A stretch of DNA of 64,000 bases from a virus: positions 18,915-82,914 of the IMG/VR virus record IMGVR_UViG_3300043313_002348; one strand, given 5' to 3'. Below, piece by piece: positions 1 through 7,721 of this stretch. The notes below the pieces were generated by a model that did no database searches, was not told where the DNA came from, and worked only from the letters and a program-made list of their open reading frames with translations. The position numbers and the translations under genes are program-made. Numbering within the stretch: the stretch's first letter is position 1; every line of letters begins with the position of its first letter.

Positions 1-69
1 CCAGTAGGCGCCGGGACCACCCTGCCGCTGCCACACCTCGTAGATCGGGTTAAGATTAAGACGGAGCAC
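1..69 (-). CDS. Partial hypothetical protein, runs off left edge
   Basis: A GTG start preceded by a purine-rich site (GAAGGTG, about 8 bases upstream) opens a reading frame that stays open for 23 codons to the window edge, beginning MLRLNLNPIYEVW. It follows the 139-366 gene on the same strand by about 70 bases, in keeping with the leftward operon. The fragment is too short to assign a family. The call rests on the start context and on codon use like that of its neighbours. Confidence 0.45.
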   Translation of the reverse strand, partial: MLRLNLNPIYEVWQRQGGPGAYW

Positions 70-138
70 TAACCTAACACCTTCTTCATTGACGTGTGAG
101 AAGATCGAGGTATATCTACATCACCTAGAAGATCTTCA

Positions 139-366
139 CTACGCTTCCTCTTTCCTCGAGAGTAAGCTGGAGATGGCCTGCCACCTCTGCCGCGTGACAA
201 GTCGACGCACCTCGTCCACCTCGCGGTACCGCGGATCGTCTTGCCGGTACATCTGGAGGAGGGCGCAGGTCGTGAGCGTGACACGCTCGTCCTGGGTTAG
301 GTAGAGCGTGATAGGCACGGTCTTCTCCCCCAGCTCTACCTCGGAAGTCGCCTCGTGATCGATCAC
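139..366 (-). CDS. Hypothetical protein, 75 aa
   Basis: The frame could be extended upstream, but the likely start is the GTG whose bases overlap the TGA stop of the upstream zinc-ribbon gene (GTGA), a coupling used throughout this genome. The product begins MIDHEATSEVELG and has an acidic, beta-prone first half and a helical, Arg/Gln-rich second half. No domain is recognised. It is probably a small accessory protein co-translated with the gene before it. Confidence 0.6.
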   Translation of the reverse strand: MIDHEATSEVELGEKTVPITLYLTQDERVTLTTCALLQMYRQDDPRYREVDEVRRLVTRQRWQAISSLLSRKEEA

Positions 367-575
367 GACGTCAACCTGGGAGGACAGGAACACGGATATG
401 ACTCGCTCCTCGTGCGTCCGCAGTCCGGGCACACGTACACGCACGTGCAGTTAGCCGGCTCCTCCGCGCACCCGTGGCATAGGAACACGCCACTACCGAG
501 ATATAGCTCCGTGGCCATGTTTGTGCAACCTACCCGTGTACACAGTCCCGCTTCACCGTCGAGGGCCATCGTCAC
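363..575 (-). CDS. Small zinc-ribbon-like protein, 70 aa
   Basis: The product has about nine cysteines, including CxxC pairs (CHGC, CTC, CPDC, CSC), the pattern of one or two structural zinc ribbons. The start is either the GTG at 575 or, better spaced from a GAGGAA site, the ATG two codons later at 569. It lies 37 bases after the 613-1254 gene and overlaps the next one by four bases. Zinc coordination is inferred from cysteine spacing. The partner, whether nucleic acid or protein, is unknown. Confidence 0.65.
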   Translation of the reverse strand: MTMALDGEAGLCTRVGCTNMATELYLGSGVFLCHGCAEEPANCTCVYVCPDCGRTRSESYPCSCPPRLTS

Positions 576-612
576 TTCCTCGATCCCTCCTCAGAGGTCT
601 GCTGCGGAGAGG

Positions 613-1254
613 TCACACGTACCTCCGCGCTTCCGCGTACACCCGCGCCAACTCCTCCCACTCTCCCCGTGCCAGCGACCCGTAGTGAGTTAAGACACGG
701 ATCAGCGGAGGACTCAGGATCTCGGGGTGCGCGCCGAAGAGGTCGCGCCCTTGCCTCGTGATCTTCTCCTGGACCGTGGAAAACTGACCCAGCTCGGGTG
801 TGCGAAGAAGATCACCAAGTGTGTCACGGAGTACGGAGATCACACCGCAGCAACGAGGTAAGAGGTTACCCTCCGGGTTGAGCACGTCTACCCACTCGTG
901 ATCGGCGAGCGGCTGGACGTGCACGGTCTCGAGCTCGAGCACCCGCGCGCAGAGCTGATCCAGGAGGTCTTCCTGGGCAAAGCGTCGCCGGGTCTCAGAT
1001 TGTGAGTTTTCCTTGATGGACCACCCCGCGGAGTCGCTGGCGCCCAGCTCGTCCGCCCACTCGGCGTCGGCCGCTAACTCCTCGGCCAGCCGCTGCACCG
1101 AGTTCAGCACCTCGTCCCGGTGGGTCACGCAGGTGGAGCGGGGACGGTGGATCGAGACGTCGTCACGCCAACAGCCGCGGGCCGTGCCATGCTGGCCGTC
1201 TTGGTCACCGGTACCCTCTGCGCTACCTAGTGATCGCGCGTCGCCGATCGTCAT
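613..1254 (-). CDS. Hypothetical protein, 213 aa
   Basis: A strong ribosome site (AAGGAAGGTGAGGAG directly before ATG) fixes the start, and the GC-rich codon pattern is like that of confirmed genes. The protein is soluble, acidic and largely helical in its second half, with no membrane segment. No family is recognised. It is first in a short leftward series ending at the window edge, and its upstream side is the 1-kb gene-free region, so its promoter should lie there. Confidence 0.65.
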   Translation of the reverse strand: MTIGDARSLGSAEGTGDQDGQHGTARGCWRDDVSIHRPRSTCVTHRDEVLNSVQRLAEELAADAEWADELGASDSAGWSIKENSQSETRRRFAQEDLLDQLCARVLELETVHVQPLADHEWVDVLNPEGNLLPRCCGVISVLRDTLGDLLRTPELGQFSTVQEKITRQGRDLFGAHPEILSPPLIRVLTHYGSLARGEWEELARVYAEARRYV

Positions 1255-1495
1255 CTCCTCACCTTCCTTCCTACTCCCTCACCAGTCACGTACCCGGTCG
1301 GTTTGAGGTTGCAGGACTACCCTACCAGGTACCCCGGCGGGTATCTTCACACCGTCGTGTACGTCCGCTGATGGGATTTTCGACGGGAGATCTGACGTCT
1401 TGTGTGGGTATCCGCAGGAGGTCACCCGGCACCCACGGGAGCACCGTCCAAAGTAGACGGTGGGCGCTAGTCCGTTTGGTCTACGGCCTTGATCA

Positions 1496-1667
1496 TTGTA
1501 AGCTTGTAAGCTTGTAAGCAGCCACTCCCAATTGGTTCTGGCGCGCGTCAGGTACGCGCGTACGAGTGCGAGCACGAGCGTATGTATAGCGTTCCACAAG
1601 GGGTGGTCGCGTAGCGTACGAGAACGCGTATATCGCGTAGTTGTACTGGTAGCTTACAAGCTTACAA
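1496..1667. repeat. Iterons: three direct plus two inverted copies of TTGTAAGC
   Basis: Three perfect head-to-tail copies of TTGTAAGC occupy 1496-1519. Two perfect copies in the opposite orientation (GCTTACAA) occupy 1652-1667, about 130 bases on. Exact 8-bp tandem copies facing each other are typical of multimeric protein-binding sites: a replication initiator, a repressor, or the 8-bp repeats read by TraB translocases of Streptomyces plasmids. A single near-copy (GCTTACA) lies at the promoter-like region upstream of 46459. The binding protein is not known. Confidence 0.75.
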
Positions 1668-2171
1668 AAATCAAGGAAAATAATAAAATAGATATATAGA
1701 CTCTCCCCTGACGTCGCCATTTCCGAAGAGTTGATCTTGTAACCAACCTTGAAACTCTCCCAAAACTTCCTTTCAAACCTACGGTGGGCTTACGCACACA
1801 CAGCCATATGATAACGCCATTAGTAACGAAAGAGCAACGATATGGTAACGAGCATCCTCATCCTCATCTCTTAAAGAGCTCTTTTATCACCATAAGAGCG
1901 GATTACGATACGGTTCCTGTAGCGTAACTCATCCTCATTTTTCCCGTGACTTAGGCACTCTTAGGTGTCCTTACCTCGGGACCCTCTCGATGAAAGTTGA
2001 CACTTCCTTGATCGTTTGTGGAAGAAAGTGGACATTGTAACCTAGATTAGTCCCATATGTACAGGTCCTCTTACAACATCTCTCAACTGTCCAATGTAGA
2101 CGGTCAACACGCCGAAACACCCGCGGAAGATCGCTAACGGCGGCCGATGAAGATCCACTACGGACGCCGAA

Positions 2172-2234
2172 GGCCGCCCAGACCCACCTGCGAACCGCGG
2201 ATCTGGACGGCCACGTCCGGCGCGCGACGCCGGA
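2172..2234 (-). terminator. Two hairpins downstream of the 53-aa gene
   Basis: A perfect 7-bp stem with a five-base loop (TCCGGCG/CGCCGGA, 2216-2234) lies about 20 bases after the stop of the 2256-2417 gene. It is followed by an 11-bp stem with one wobble pair (2172-2182 with 2202-2212). There is no U tract, which is usual for actinobacterial terminators. Together they probably end the leftward primase/helicase transcript. Confidence 0.55.
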
Positions 2235-2255
2235 TCACATCGTTACTTCACGTCA

Positions 2256-2417
2256 CTACTCGGGTCGATCCAACTCGATCATGTACTTGCGGCAGTCCAC
2301 CGTCTCATCTTGCTCGTACGTGACGGTAGCTGACGTAAGTTCTCCGTCGATCGTCACAAAGAAGTGATCAGACATGTTACGTGGGTAGATCGTGTGCTGA
2401 AGTTCGATCTTCATCAT
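2256..2417 (-). CDS. Hypothetical protein, 53 aa
   Basis: The frame begins with two ATG codons behind a good ribosome site (AGGGAGAAGAA), starts MMKIELQHTIYPRN and ends before a hairpin pair. It has the beta-strand and acidic composition of small phage accessory proteins. It is last in the leftward transcript that starts at the promoter at 2834-2862. No family is recognised. Confidence 0.65.
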   Translation of the reverse strand: MMKIELQHTIYPRNMSDHFFVTIDGELTSATVTYEQDETVDCRKYMIELDRPE

Positions 2418-2467
2418 TTCTTCTCCCTCTCGATTCTCTTCTAGTGATGTTAAGCTGGATCACACTT

Positions 2468-2779
2468 CTACCCGCAGTTAGGGTGACACTTACCACCTCG
2501 GATGTGTGCCATGCAGCCACGCACGTGAACGACGCCGCGAGGTGCCCTGCTCGTGCCACCACTCTTCAGGTTCTCGGCCTTCTGAGGTTGGCGACCCTTT
2601 CGCTTAATCGGAATGTCCTTCTCCGCGAGGACTTCCTTGATCCGCTCAGGGTGAACCTTGTACCGCTGCGCGAGCTGGTTGAGGTTCTTCTTCTGGTTCT
2701 CGTAGTCACTGGCGATCGTGTTCTTTTGCTTGTTGCTCAGTGGCTTTCCACCCGGGGTGCCACTTCCCTTACCTCCCAC
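2468..2779 (-). CDS. Small helix-turn-helix protein, 103 aa
   Basis: Residues about 15-60 read as a helical DNA-binding domain (LSNKQKNTIASDYEN, then NLNQLAQRYKVHPERIKEVL, a typical turn between two helices). A basic linker and a C-terminal tail with Cys and His (RGCMAHIRGGKCHPNC) follow, perhaps a zinc site. The start is GTG behind GGGGAGGAAGCGAGG. A strong promoter with the conserved CAGGAAC leader lies just upstream, so it is probably an early transcriptional regulator. The target is unknown. Confidence 0.7.
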   Translation of the reverse strand: MGGKGSGTPGGKPLSNKQKNTIASDYENQKKNLNQLAQRYKVHPERIKEVLAEKDIPIKRKGRQPQKAENLKSGGTSRAPRGVVHVRGCMAHIRGGKCHPNCG

Positions 2780-2833
2780 GACGCGTGAGGCCTCGCTTCC
2801 TCCCCGCTTCCTACGTGTTCCTGATCTACGATC

Positions 2834-2862
2834 ATAGTACCAGATAACTCAAGACATGTCAA
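2834..2862 (-). promoter_or_regulatory. Sigma-70-type promoter with CAGGAAC leader
   Basis: Reading the minus strand, TTGACA and TACTAT are separated by 17 bases, followed by ATCAGGAAC, the leader that recurs after about twenty promoters in this window. It overlaps the last codons of the SF3 helicase gene and drives 2468-2779 and 2256-2417. Confidence 0.85.
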
Positions 2863-4321
2863 CGGCGGGCTCGCCGATCCTCAAGATCTTCCCGAGCCAC
2901 CGGATGCCTGCGGACGGCTTCGACTCCCAGCCCATCGACTTCAGCACCCGCCCGAAGTCCGACATGTTGAGCATCTCCCTGCGGTCCTGGTCGGAGCCGT
3001 GCATGCGGATCCACGTGACGTACGTCGAGTGTAGGTCGGACGCCTTGACGTAGTACGACGCGGGGTGGTCCCCGGGATGCTCCTCGAGGAGGTGGTTGGT
3101 GTTACGCATGTGATCGAGGAAGTCAGCCACGTGAGTCATGCGGTCGAACGTCTCCGCGGTCCGCAAGAGGAACTGCGGTGGGATGTCGCTGAGCCCCTCC
3201 TCGACCGCGGCCTTGCACCCGAGGACGAGCTGCGCCAGCAGCGCGCGCCGCACCTCGCGATCTTCCACGAAGCGCGTCTTCCACGTCACATCCTCGCGGT
3301 CAGGAGGAAGTGTCACGTCGAACGGGAGCACCCGAACCCGCCTCCGTACCGCGTCGTCGGCTCCCTTGATGTGAGGCATCTCGTTCGTGACGATGACCGG
3401 GGTAAACATGGGTACCCGCTCGATCATCACGTTCGACTGCATCCCCCGGACCGGCACGGGGTCCCCGCCGGTCATCCGCTTGACCATGTCTCCGTGAAGC
3501 TCCCAGGACCGCGCGGCCTCGGAGGCGTAGATCACCCGGGCGTCCAGCGCGCGCATGATGTCAGGTCGCGGCTTGTCGTCGTGAGACCCCCGGAACACGG
3601 ACACGTTCACGGGACGCATGTAGGAACCCAGCGTCGCGGCGATACCCTCCGCCAGGGTGGACTTACCGGATGTGGTCGAGCCGTGCACGATCAGGAGGTG
3701 ACGGAACACGTTCCCGCCGAGCAGCGTGGAACCGAGGATCTTAAACAAGTACCTAATGTGTTCAGGATCGGGGAGGAACGTCTGGAAGAACTCGTTGAGC
3801 ATCGGCGCGTGAGCCTTCGGGTGAAAGTCCACGGTCGTCTGGTTCGTGATGAGGTCACGCGGGTCGTGTGATCTGAGGTCGCCGGACCGCAGGTCGAGCG
3901 TTCCCGCCGGCGTGTTCAGCGACCACCGGTCCGCGTCCAGCTTACGCACCACCTTCGTGAGTTCGATGTCGGCGAACTCGAGCGCCGCGTCGAGTCCTCC
4001 GCGCGACTCGAGTCGGCGGACCCGCTGCCGCAGCAGCTCGTTGTCGTCCTGGATCGCCTGCAGCTCGAGCGCGTCGAGCCAGTCACCTACCCACCGCTGC
4101 GCGTGACGTTCCTCGTCGAGCTGCCACCGCCCGTCGACGTACACGTGACGCCCGACGCCCGGCACGTAGATCATGCGGTCCGCGAGCTCGCGTGCGATCT
4201 CGAGACCGTTGACGCGGTCCGTCATACGGGTAGGAAGTTGGTCGAACATCTCGGTGGGATCGAGGTTCGCCACGAGTTCGTCGTCCGGGGTGTGAGTTCC
4301 TGGGACCTGGGGCTCGGTCAC
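2849..4321 (-). CDS. SF3 replicative helicase (phage/plasmid P4-D5 family)
   Basis: This is an ATP-driven DNA helicase of superfamily 3. The Walker A loop GSTTSGKST is at about residues 214-222. An ARVIYASE segment near 261 corresponds to Walker B, VTNEMP at about 311 to the sensor motif, and the basic RRRVRVLPF at 326 to the arginine-finger region. The N-terminal 200 residues hold the D5_N-type region. It starts at GTG a few bases after the primase-polymerase gene, and together the two resemble the primase-helicase pairs of P4-type replicons. It probably unwinds the phage origin. Confidence 0.88.
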   Translation of the reverse strand: MTEPQVPGTHTPDDELVANLDPTEMFDQLPTRMTDRVNGLEIARELADRMIYVPGVGRHVYVDGRWQLDEERHAQRWVGDWLDALELQAIQDDNELLRQRVRRLESRGGLDAALEFADIELTKVVRKLDADRWSLNTPAGTLDLRSGDLRSHDPRDLITNQTTVDFHPKAHAPMLNEFFQTFLPDPEHIRYLFKILGSTLLGGNVFRHLLIVHGSTTSGKSTLAEGIAATLGSYMRPVNVSVFRGSHDDKPRPDIMRALDARVIYASEAARSWELHGDMVKRMTGGDPVPVRGMQSNVMIERVPMFTPVIVTNEMPHIKGADDAVRRRVRVLPFDVTLPPDREDVTWKTRFVEDREVRRALLAQLVLGCKAAVEEGLSDIPPQFLLRTAETFDRMTHVADFLDHMRNTNHLLEEHPGDHPASYYVKASDLHSTYVTWIRMHGSDQDRREMLNMSDFGRVLKSMGWESKPSAGIRWLGKILRIGEPAVDMS

Positions 4322-4327
4322 CGCGCG

Positions 4328-5365
4328 TCACCACCGTCCTTCACGTCTCAGCCGCGCGGAGAGCTCGCGGTAGCCGTCGAGTTTCACACGTTCCTGCGCG
4401 ACCGCGCGGCGCATGCGGTCACGTGCGCCGCGCGCGGTGTACTCAGCCTCTTGCCACGTGAAGTCAACCTTGTCCTCCGTTCGCTCCCAGACCTGACGAA
4501 TGATCTCGAGGACGGCGGCGTCCACTCCCAGCTTCGTGTACAGCCTGCAGGCCAGGCGGAAGCAGTCCCGGTTGCGCGACCCGGCGCGCCAGAACCCACG
4601 CTGCGTGAACTCACCCGTAGGCGGTAGCTGCTCGTCCGCGGAACCTCCGAACTCTCCGCTAGGACCTCGCAGCCACGCCGCACCCTCGCGCCGGGTCGTC
4701 ACGTCCTCGACGAGCCACCCCGGAGCGACCGGGATCGAGCCGACGTGAACGGTGTCCCACGTGTACGCCACGACGGCGACGTCCTCGTAGAGTGCTCCCG
4801 TGTACGAGTCTTCTTGCGTGACCTCGACGTCGCGAACGGACGGTGGCACGGCCACCAACCCGCCACAGGCCTTGACCTCGACGCCGGGAATGAAGTAGTC
4901 GTTGCGGGGGAGGTGCTCCACGTCCGGCGGGAGAAGGAACCAGTGGTGCCGACCGCCGTGAGGACTGGAGACACTCGGGTGCGGAGGCACCGTGAGACCT
5001 TCGGCCTCGCGCGCTCGGCGCCAGTCCCGCAGGGAGGCGTGACCGTCGACGTGCTTCACGTCCACGTCGAGGACGAGTAGTCGTGACCGGCCGCCGACCA
5101 CGACGCCAAGGTTAGCTTCGGGATCGAGCTGCCACCACCGCGCCACCTGGTCGAGGTCGCGCGTACCTACCACCGGCTCACCGCCGGTGCACGTGCAGAA
5201 GTGCCAGCCTCGTCCGTTGAGCCGGTGAGGTTGGTTGCCGTGACGAGTTAGCGGAAGCACGACGAAACCCCGCGACGCGTAAGACATTGCCCACGCGCCG
5301 GTGTTACGTTCACGTCCTGCTTCGCCGCCGTCACTCCCCCCGCCAACTCCCGTGGGTTGGGTCAC
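4328..5365 (-). CDS. Bifunctional primase-polymerase (Prim-Pol family)
   Basis: This is an archaeo-eukaryotic-type primase of the kind found in phages and plasmids. The metal-binding pair is visible as VLDVDVKH (Asp100 and Asp102), followed by SSPHGGRHH at 133-141, a catalytic His motif, and GVEVKACGG at 161-169. It is expected to make primers and possibly extend them. It starts at GTG and is followed within six bases by the SF3 helicase. The C-terminal third (about 230-345) has no recognised fold and may contact the helicase. Confidence 0.88.
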   Translation of the reverse strand: MTQPTGVGGGSDGGEAGRERNTGAWAMSYASRGFVVLPLTRHGNQPHRLNGRGWHFCTCTGGEPVVGTRDLDQVARWWQLDPEANLGVVVGGRSRLLVLDVDVKHVDGHASLRDWRRAREAEGLTVPPHPSVSSPHGGRHHWFLLPPDVEHLPRNDYFIPGVEVKACGGLVAVPPSVRDVEVTQEDSYTGALYEDVAVVAYTWDTVHVGSIPVAPGWLVEDVTTRREGAAWLRGPSGEFGGSADEQLPPTGEFTQRGFWRAGSRNRDCFRLACRLYTKLGVDAAVLEIIRQVWERTEDKVDFTWQEAEYTARGARDRMRRAVAQERVKLDGYRELSARLRREGRW

Positions 5366-5535
5366 ACCGATCTCATCTCTTTTTCCTAGCTTCGTGTGTC
5401 CCGCCCGAGGCGGACCAGTCGACTCTATACGAGGGATGATCGTTTACCTTCTCATCAGGCTGTGTATGAGTGGCGGAAGTTTGTTACCGTAGACCTCGAA
5501 CGTAGACCGCAGGAACGCGCGAAGGCGAGGCTATC
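5366..5535. promoter_or_regulatory. Divergent promoter region
   Basis: The 170 bases separate the leftward primase operon from the rightward gene array, so each side needs its own promoter. Candidate -10 words are TATAGA on the minus strand near 5430 and TATGAG on the plus strand near 5464. Neither has a strong -35, so exact start points are uncertain. No open frame with a ribosome site is seen. Confidence 0.45.
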
Positions 5536-5811
5536 GTGAGTGAAGGTACGGGCAAGGCTACCACGGTTCCGTTTAACCCGTCGCTGAACGGGCCGGGATT
5601 GCGGGCGGCGCTCACCGCGAAGAAGAGCGAGCGAGGAAACGTCCGCGGCTGCACTCCTCTGTGCGTTCGAGTCTCAGGTCTTAGCCGGTGCTGGTGCGGG
5701 TGCGCGGCCTGCGAGGCTAAGACCGTGATTAACGGTAAGATCTGCGCGTGGAACGTATGTCCACACGATCCTGACGGACGCCTCAACGCTCACGTGCGAG
5801 CCGTCGCGTAG
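5536..5811 (+). CDS. Cysteine-rich hypothetical protein, 91 aa
   Basis: The start is GTG behind GAAGGCGAGG. The second half is rich in cysteine (CWCGCAACEA, then CAWNVCPHD), which suggests a bound metal. A basic N-terminal half (LTAKKSERGNVRG) could bind nucleic acid. It is the first gene of the rightward series. No family is recognised, and zinc binding is inferred from the cysteines alone. Confidence 0.6.
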   Translation: MSEGTGKATTVPFNPSLNGPGLRAALTAKKSERGNVRGCTPLCVRVSGLSRCWCGCAACEAKTVINGKICAWNVCPHDPDGRLNAHVRAVA

Positions 5812-5833
5812 CCCCCGAGACGAGAGAGTTGAG

Positions 5834-6415
5834 ATGACGATGACCGAGATCCCCGGGAACCTTCCCGAGGTGCTGGCGCTCCCTCGCCGCGGTGAGGTAA
5901 ACGCTCGGCGGCTTTGGAGGCTTCCTACGGTAAACCGTCAAGATCGTGACGGTCCGCCTAACTTCGTGGAGTTCAATGGGAAGTTCCTGGGCTTCTCCTC
6001 CAGTCACCGCGAGGTGCACGGGGTACACACCGGTGGCGACACGTACGCGCGCGCCCGGATCGACCGCTGCGCCGCGTGTCGCTGGTTCGAGCCTCGTATC
6101 TTCCGCGTGGACGACGTCGCGGAGGACTACTCAGGTGCCGAGAACGCGCGGTACCTCGTGCACTTCGGAGGCTTCTCGATCGTTCCCGGTGAGCAGATCC
6201 GCGTGCGTCACGAGTGGCTCACGAGCGCGTTCGAGGTGGTGGAGGCTCTCACCACACGTCGGTCAAACCGGTTCGAGGGTGAGGTGGACGAGGACGACCC
6301 GCGACCTCCGAGTATGAGTAGCTACCTCACTCCGCCGGCCGCGCGCGCGCTGGCGATGGCCGCCGCGAACGACGACGATCTTCAGCACGCGTACGTGAAT
6401 CGGGCCGTGTCGTGA
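5834..6415 (+). CDS. Hypothetical protein with CxxC motif, 193 aa
   Basis: The ATG is preceded by GAGAGTTGAG. The middle of the protein has RCAACRWFEPRIF (about residues 77-89), a single CxxC that looks structural. A conserved-looking HFGGFSIVPGEQIR region follows, and the C-terminus is acidic. No catalytic motif is evident. It stands 22 bases after the preceding gene and is probably in the same transcript. Confidence 0.6.
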   Translation: MTMTEIPGNLPEVLALPRRGEVNARRLWRLPTVNRQDRDGPPNFVEFNGKFLGFSSSHREVHGVHTGGDTYARARIDRCAACRWFEPRIFRVDDVAEDYSGAENARYLVHFGGFSIVPGEQIRVRHEWLTSAFEVVEALTTRRSNRFEGEVDEDDPRPPSMSSYLTPPAARALAMAAANDDDLQHAYVNRAVS

Positions 6416-6470
6416 CCGAGGTCGAAGACTACCCTGGCGTCGAGGTGAACCCGAGAAGGAGGAATGAGGA

Positions 6471-6764
6471 GTGGATCCTGACGTGGAACCGCAACCTAAC
6501 GACGTGATGTCGTCGGAAGACGAACACGTTCGGCGGGCGCTCGAGGTCGCGCGCGACGCCCGCGAGGTCGATCACGAGTTTCTCGTCGACCCCGGTTCCC
6601 ACTGCTGCCTGTTCGAGGACGACCTGTGTAATCTTCCAGGTCTTCACGGAGGTCACCAGGAGCAGTTGACGGTGGCCGAGTACACCGCGGTCGAAGATCA
6701 CTACGGCGAGACGGGTGTGGCCGCGGTCACGTTCCTACTCGCACTTCGGCACGGTGAGTCGTGA
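6471..6764 (+). CDS. Hypothetical acidic protein, 97 aa
   Basis: The start is GTG after GGAGGAATGAGGA. The product is strongly acidic, with a CC pair and one more Cys in the middle (SHCCLFEDDLCNL). It ends in a GTGA overlap with the next gene, which implies coupled translation with the SLOG protein. No family is recognised. Confidence 0.6.
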   Translation: MDPDVEPQPNDVMSSEDEHVRRALEVARDAREVDHEFLVDPGSHCCLFEDDLCNLPGLHGGHQEQLTVAEYTAVEDHYGETGVAAVTFLLALRHGES

Positions 6765-7300
6765 CCACAACCCTCGAGGTCGGACTTGAGCGTGAACGTG
6801 AGTTTCTCCGGGCGGTAGGTCGGCACCGCGTACTCGGGTTCACGGGTACACAGCGTGGGCTCAGTCCCCAGCAGATCTTCTTCGTGCAGATGTTCGTGAG
6901 AGAGTTTACCCGACAGTGTGATCTCCTGCGCGAGGCGGCGCTAGGTCGTCACGGATGCTGCGTCGGCGCCGACGAGCAGTTTCACCGCATGGGTACGTTC
7001 GGGAACGTACCTATGATCACTCATCCTGGTCACATTCCCGAGAAGACCTCGACGTCGTGCTCAGGTGTGTTTCACCACCTACCGCGAAACACCCTCGAGC
7101 GTAACCAGCTCGTGGTAAGTCGCTCGTGGGCACTGCTGGTGTGTCCTAGTACCGACGTCGAGCAGGTTCGCTCGGGCACGTGGGCCACGATCCGCTACGC
7201 GCGCCGGGTCAGGAAACCTCACGTTCAGGTGAACCTTGACGGCACGTCACTCGTCCGTCACGCCGACGCCGCACTGAGTGAGATCATGAGACGAATGTGA
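6761..7300 (+). CDS. SLOG-superfamily (DprA/LOG-like) nucleotide-binding protein
   Basis: The pattern GFTGTQRGLSP near residue 26, then GCCVGADEQFH near 66, a VPMITHPGH strand and RNQLVVSRSWALLVCP near 115 is that of Rossmann-like SLOG proteins, which bind nucleotides or nucleotide-derived ligands. At 179 aa it is a single-domain form. SLOG proteins occur in DNA processing, cytokinin-type hydrolysis and antiphage signalling, and the role here cannot be narrowed. It is coupled to the genes on both sides by GTGA overlaps. Confidence 0.65.
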   Translation: MTTTLEVGLEREREFLRAVGRHRVLGFTGTQRGLSPQQIFFVQMFVREFTRQCDLLREAALGRHGCCVGADEQFHRMGTFGNVPMITHPGHIPEKTSTSCSGVFHHLPRNTLERNQLVVSRSWALLVCPSTDVEQVRSGTWATIRYARRVRKPHVQVNLDGTSLVRHADAALSEIMRRM

Positions 7301-7506
7301 CGCACGAGTGGTGGTGCGAGTATCCCGTGTTCTTAGTGAACCACAGTCATCCTCGCCGTCCGCGCTACGCTAACACCGACCAGGAACATTTGAACATCGG
7401 AGGTGAGATCGTGAACCGCAACGACTGGATACTCACCGCTCTGATACTCGGCGTGATCACGCTACTGGGTGCGGTCAGCTTCGTCGTCCTCGTGGCGACG
7501 TCGTGA
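7297..7506 (+). CDS. Small single-pass membrane protein
   Basis: The C-terminal 25 residues (ILTALILGVITLLGAVSFVV) form one membrane segment. The frame is open from a GTG overlapping the previous stop (69 aa), but the best ribosome site (GGAGGTGAGATC) precedes an internal GTG at 7411, giving a 31-residue protein MNRNDW and so on. A CAGGAAC word at 7381 also favours the short form. Role unknown. A holin-like role is possible but unsupported. Confidence 0.6.
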   Translation: MTHEWWCEYPVFLVNHSHPRRPRYANTDQEHLNIGGEIVNRNDWILTALILGVITLLGAVSFVVLVATS

Positions 7507-7676
7507 CGGCGTCGGGTTGGCCGCAGTGCCCAACCTGCGGCTACGAAGGTCCTCAGGTACCGTTCGAGACGGACGACATCGGCGGTCTCGAGATCTACTT
7601 CGAGTGCGGTAACCCGACGTGTTCCACCCAGTTCACCGCCGACGACTCGGCCGACAACGTGGTGATACTCGGGTGA
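7503..7676 (+). CDS. Zinc-ribbon protein, 57 aa
   Basis: The frame starts at GTG overlapping the preceding TGA. It encodes two cysteine pairs, CPTC near residue 9 and CGNPTC near 35, at the spacing of a classical zinc ribbon. The rest is acidic. It is one of about ten such mini-proteins in the window. The ligand is probably a single zinc ion. The partner is unknown. Confidence 0.65.
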   Translation: MTASGWPQCPTCGYEGPQVPFETDDIGGLEIYFECGNPTCSTQFTADDSADNVVILG

Positions 7677-7721
7677 TAAATCCCGACGCTGACCACAACT
7701 TTGTAGGAAGAAGGTAAGCAA

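Larger units (their letters stand above)
1255..2255. other. Gene-free kilobase, AT-rich core
   Basis: No open frame here has a credible ribosome site or codon use. From about 1640 to 2090 the sequence becomes clearly AT-richer than the rest of the window. It holds 8-bp iterons (1496-1667), several TAACG words (for example near 1811, 1824 and 1845), repeated CATCCTCAT words and a TTGACA near 1989. Gene-free, AT-rich DNA with iterons beside the primase/helicase genes would suit a replication origin or a regulatory hub. This is inference. Confidence 0.5.

Noticed and set aside
1279-1720. Open frames of 75 and 106 codons on the minus strand in the gene-free region
   Set aside because: Poor ribosome sites, composition unlike that of the phage genes, and the iterons lie within them.
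3065-3871. Long plus-strand open frame of 268 codons
   Set aside because: It lies opposite the SF3 helicase gene and has the His/Arg/Val-rich composition of an antisense shadow in GC-rich DNA.
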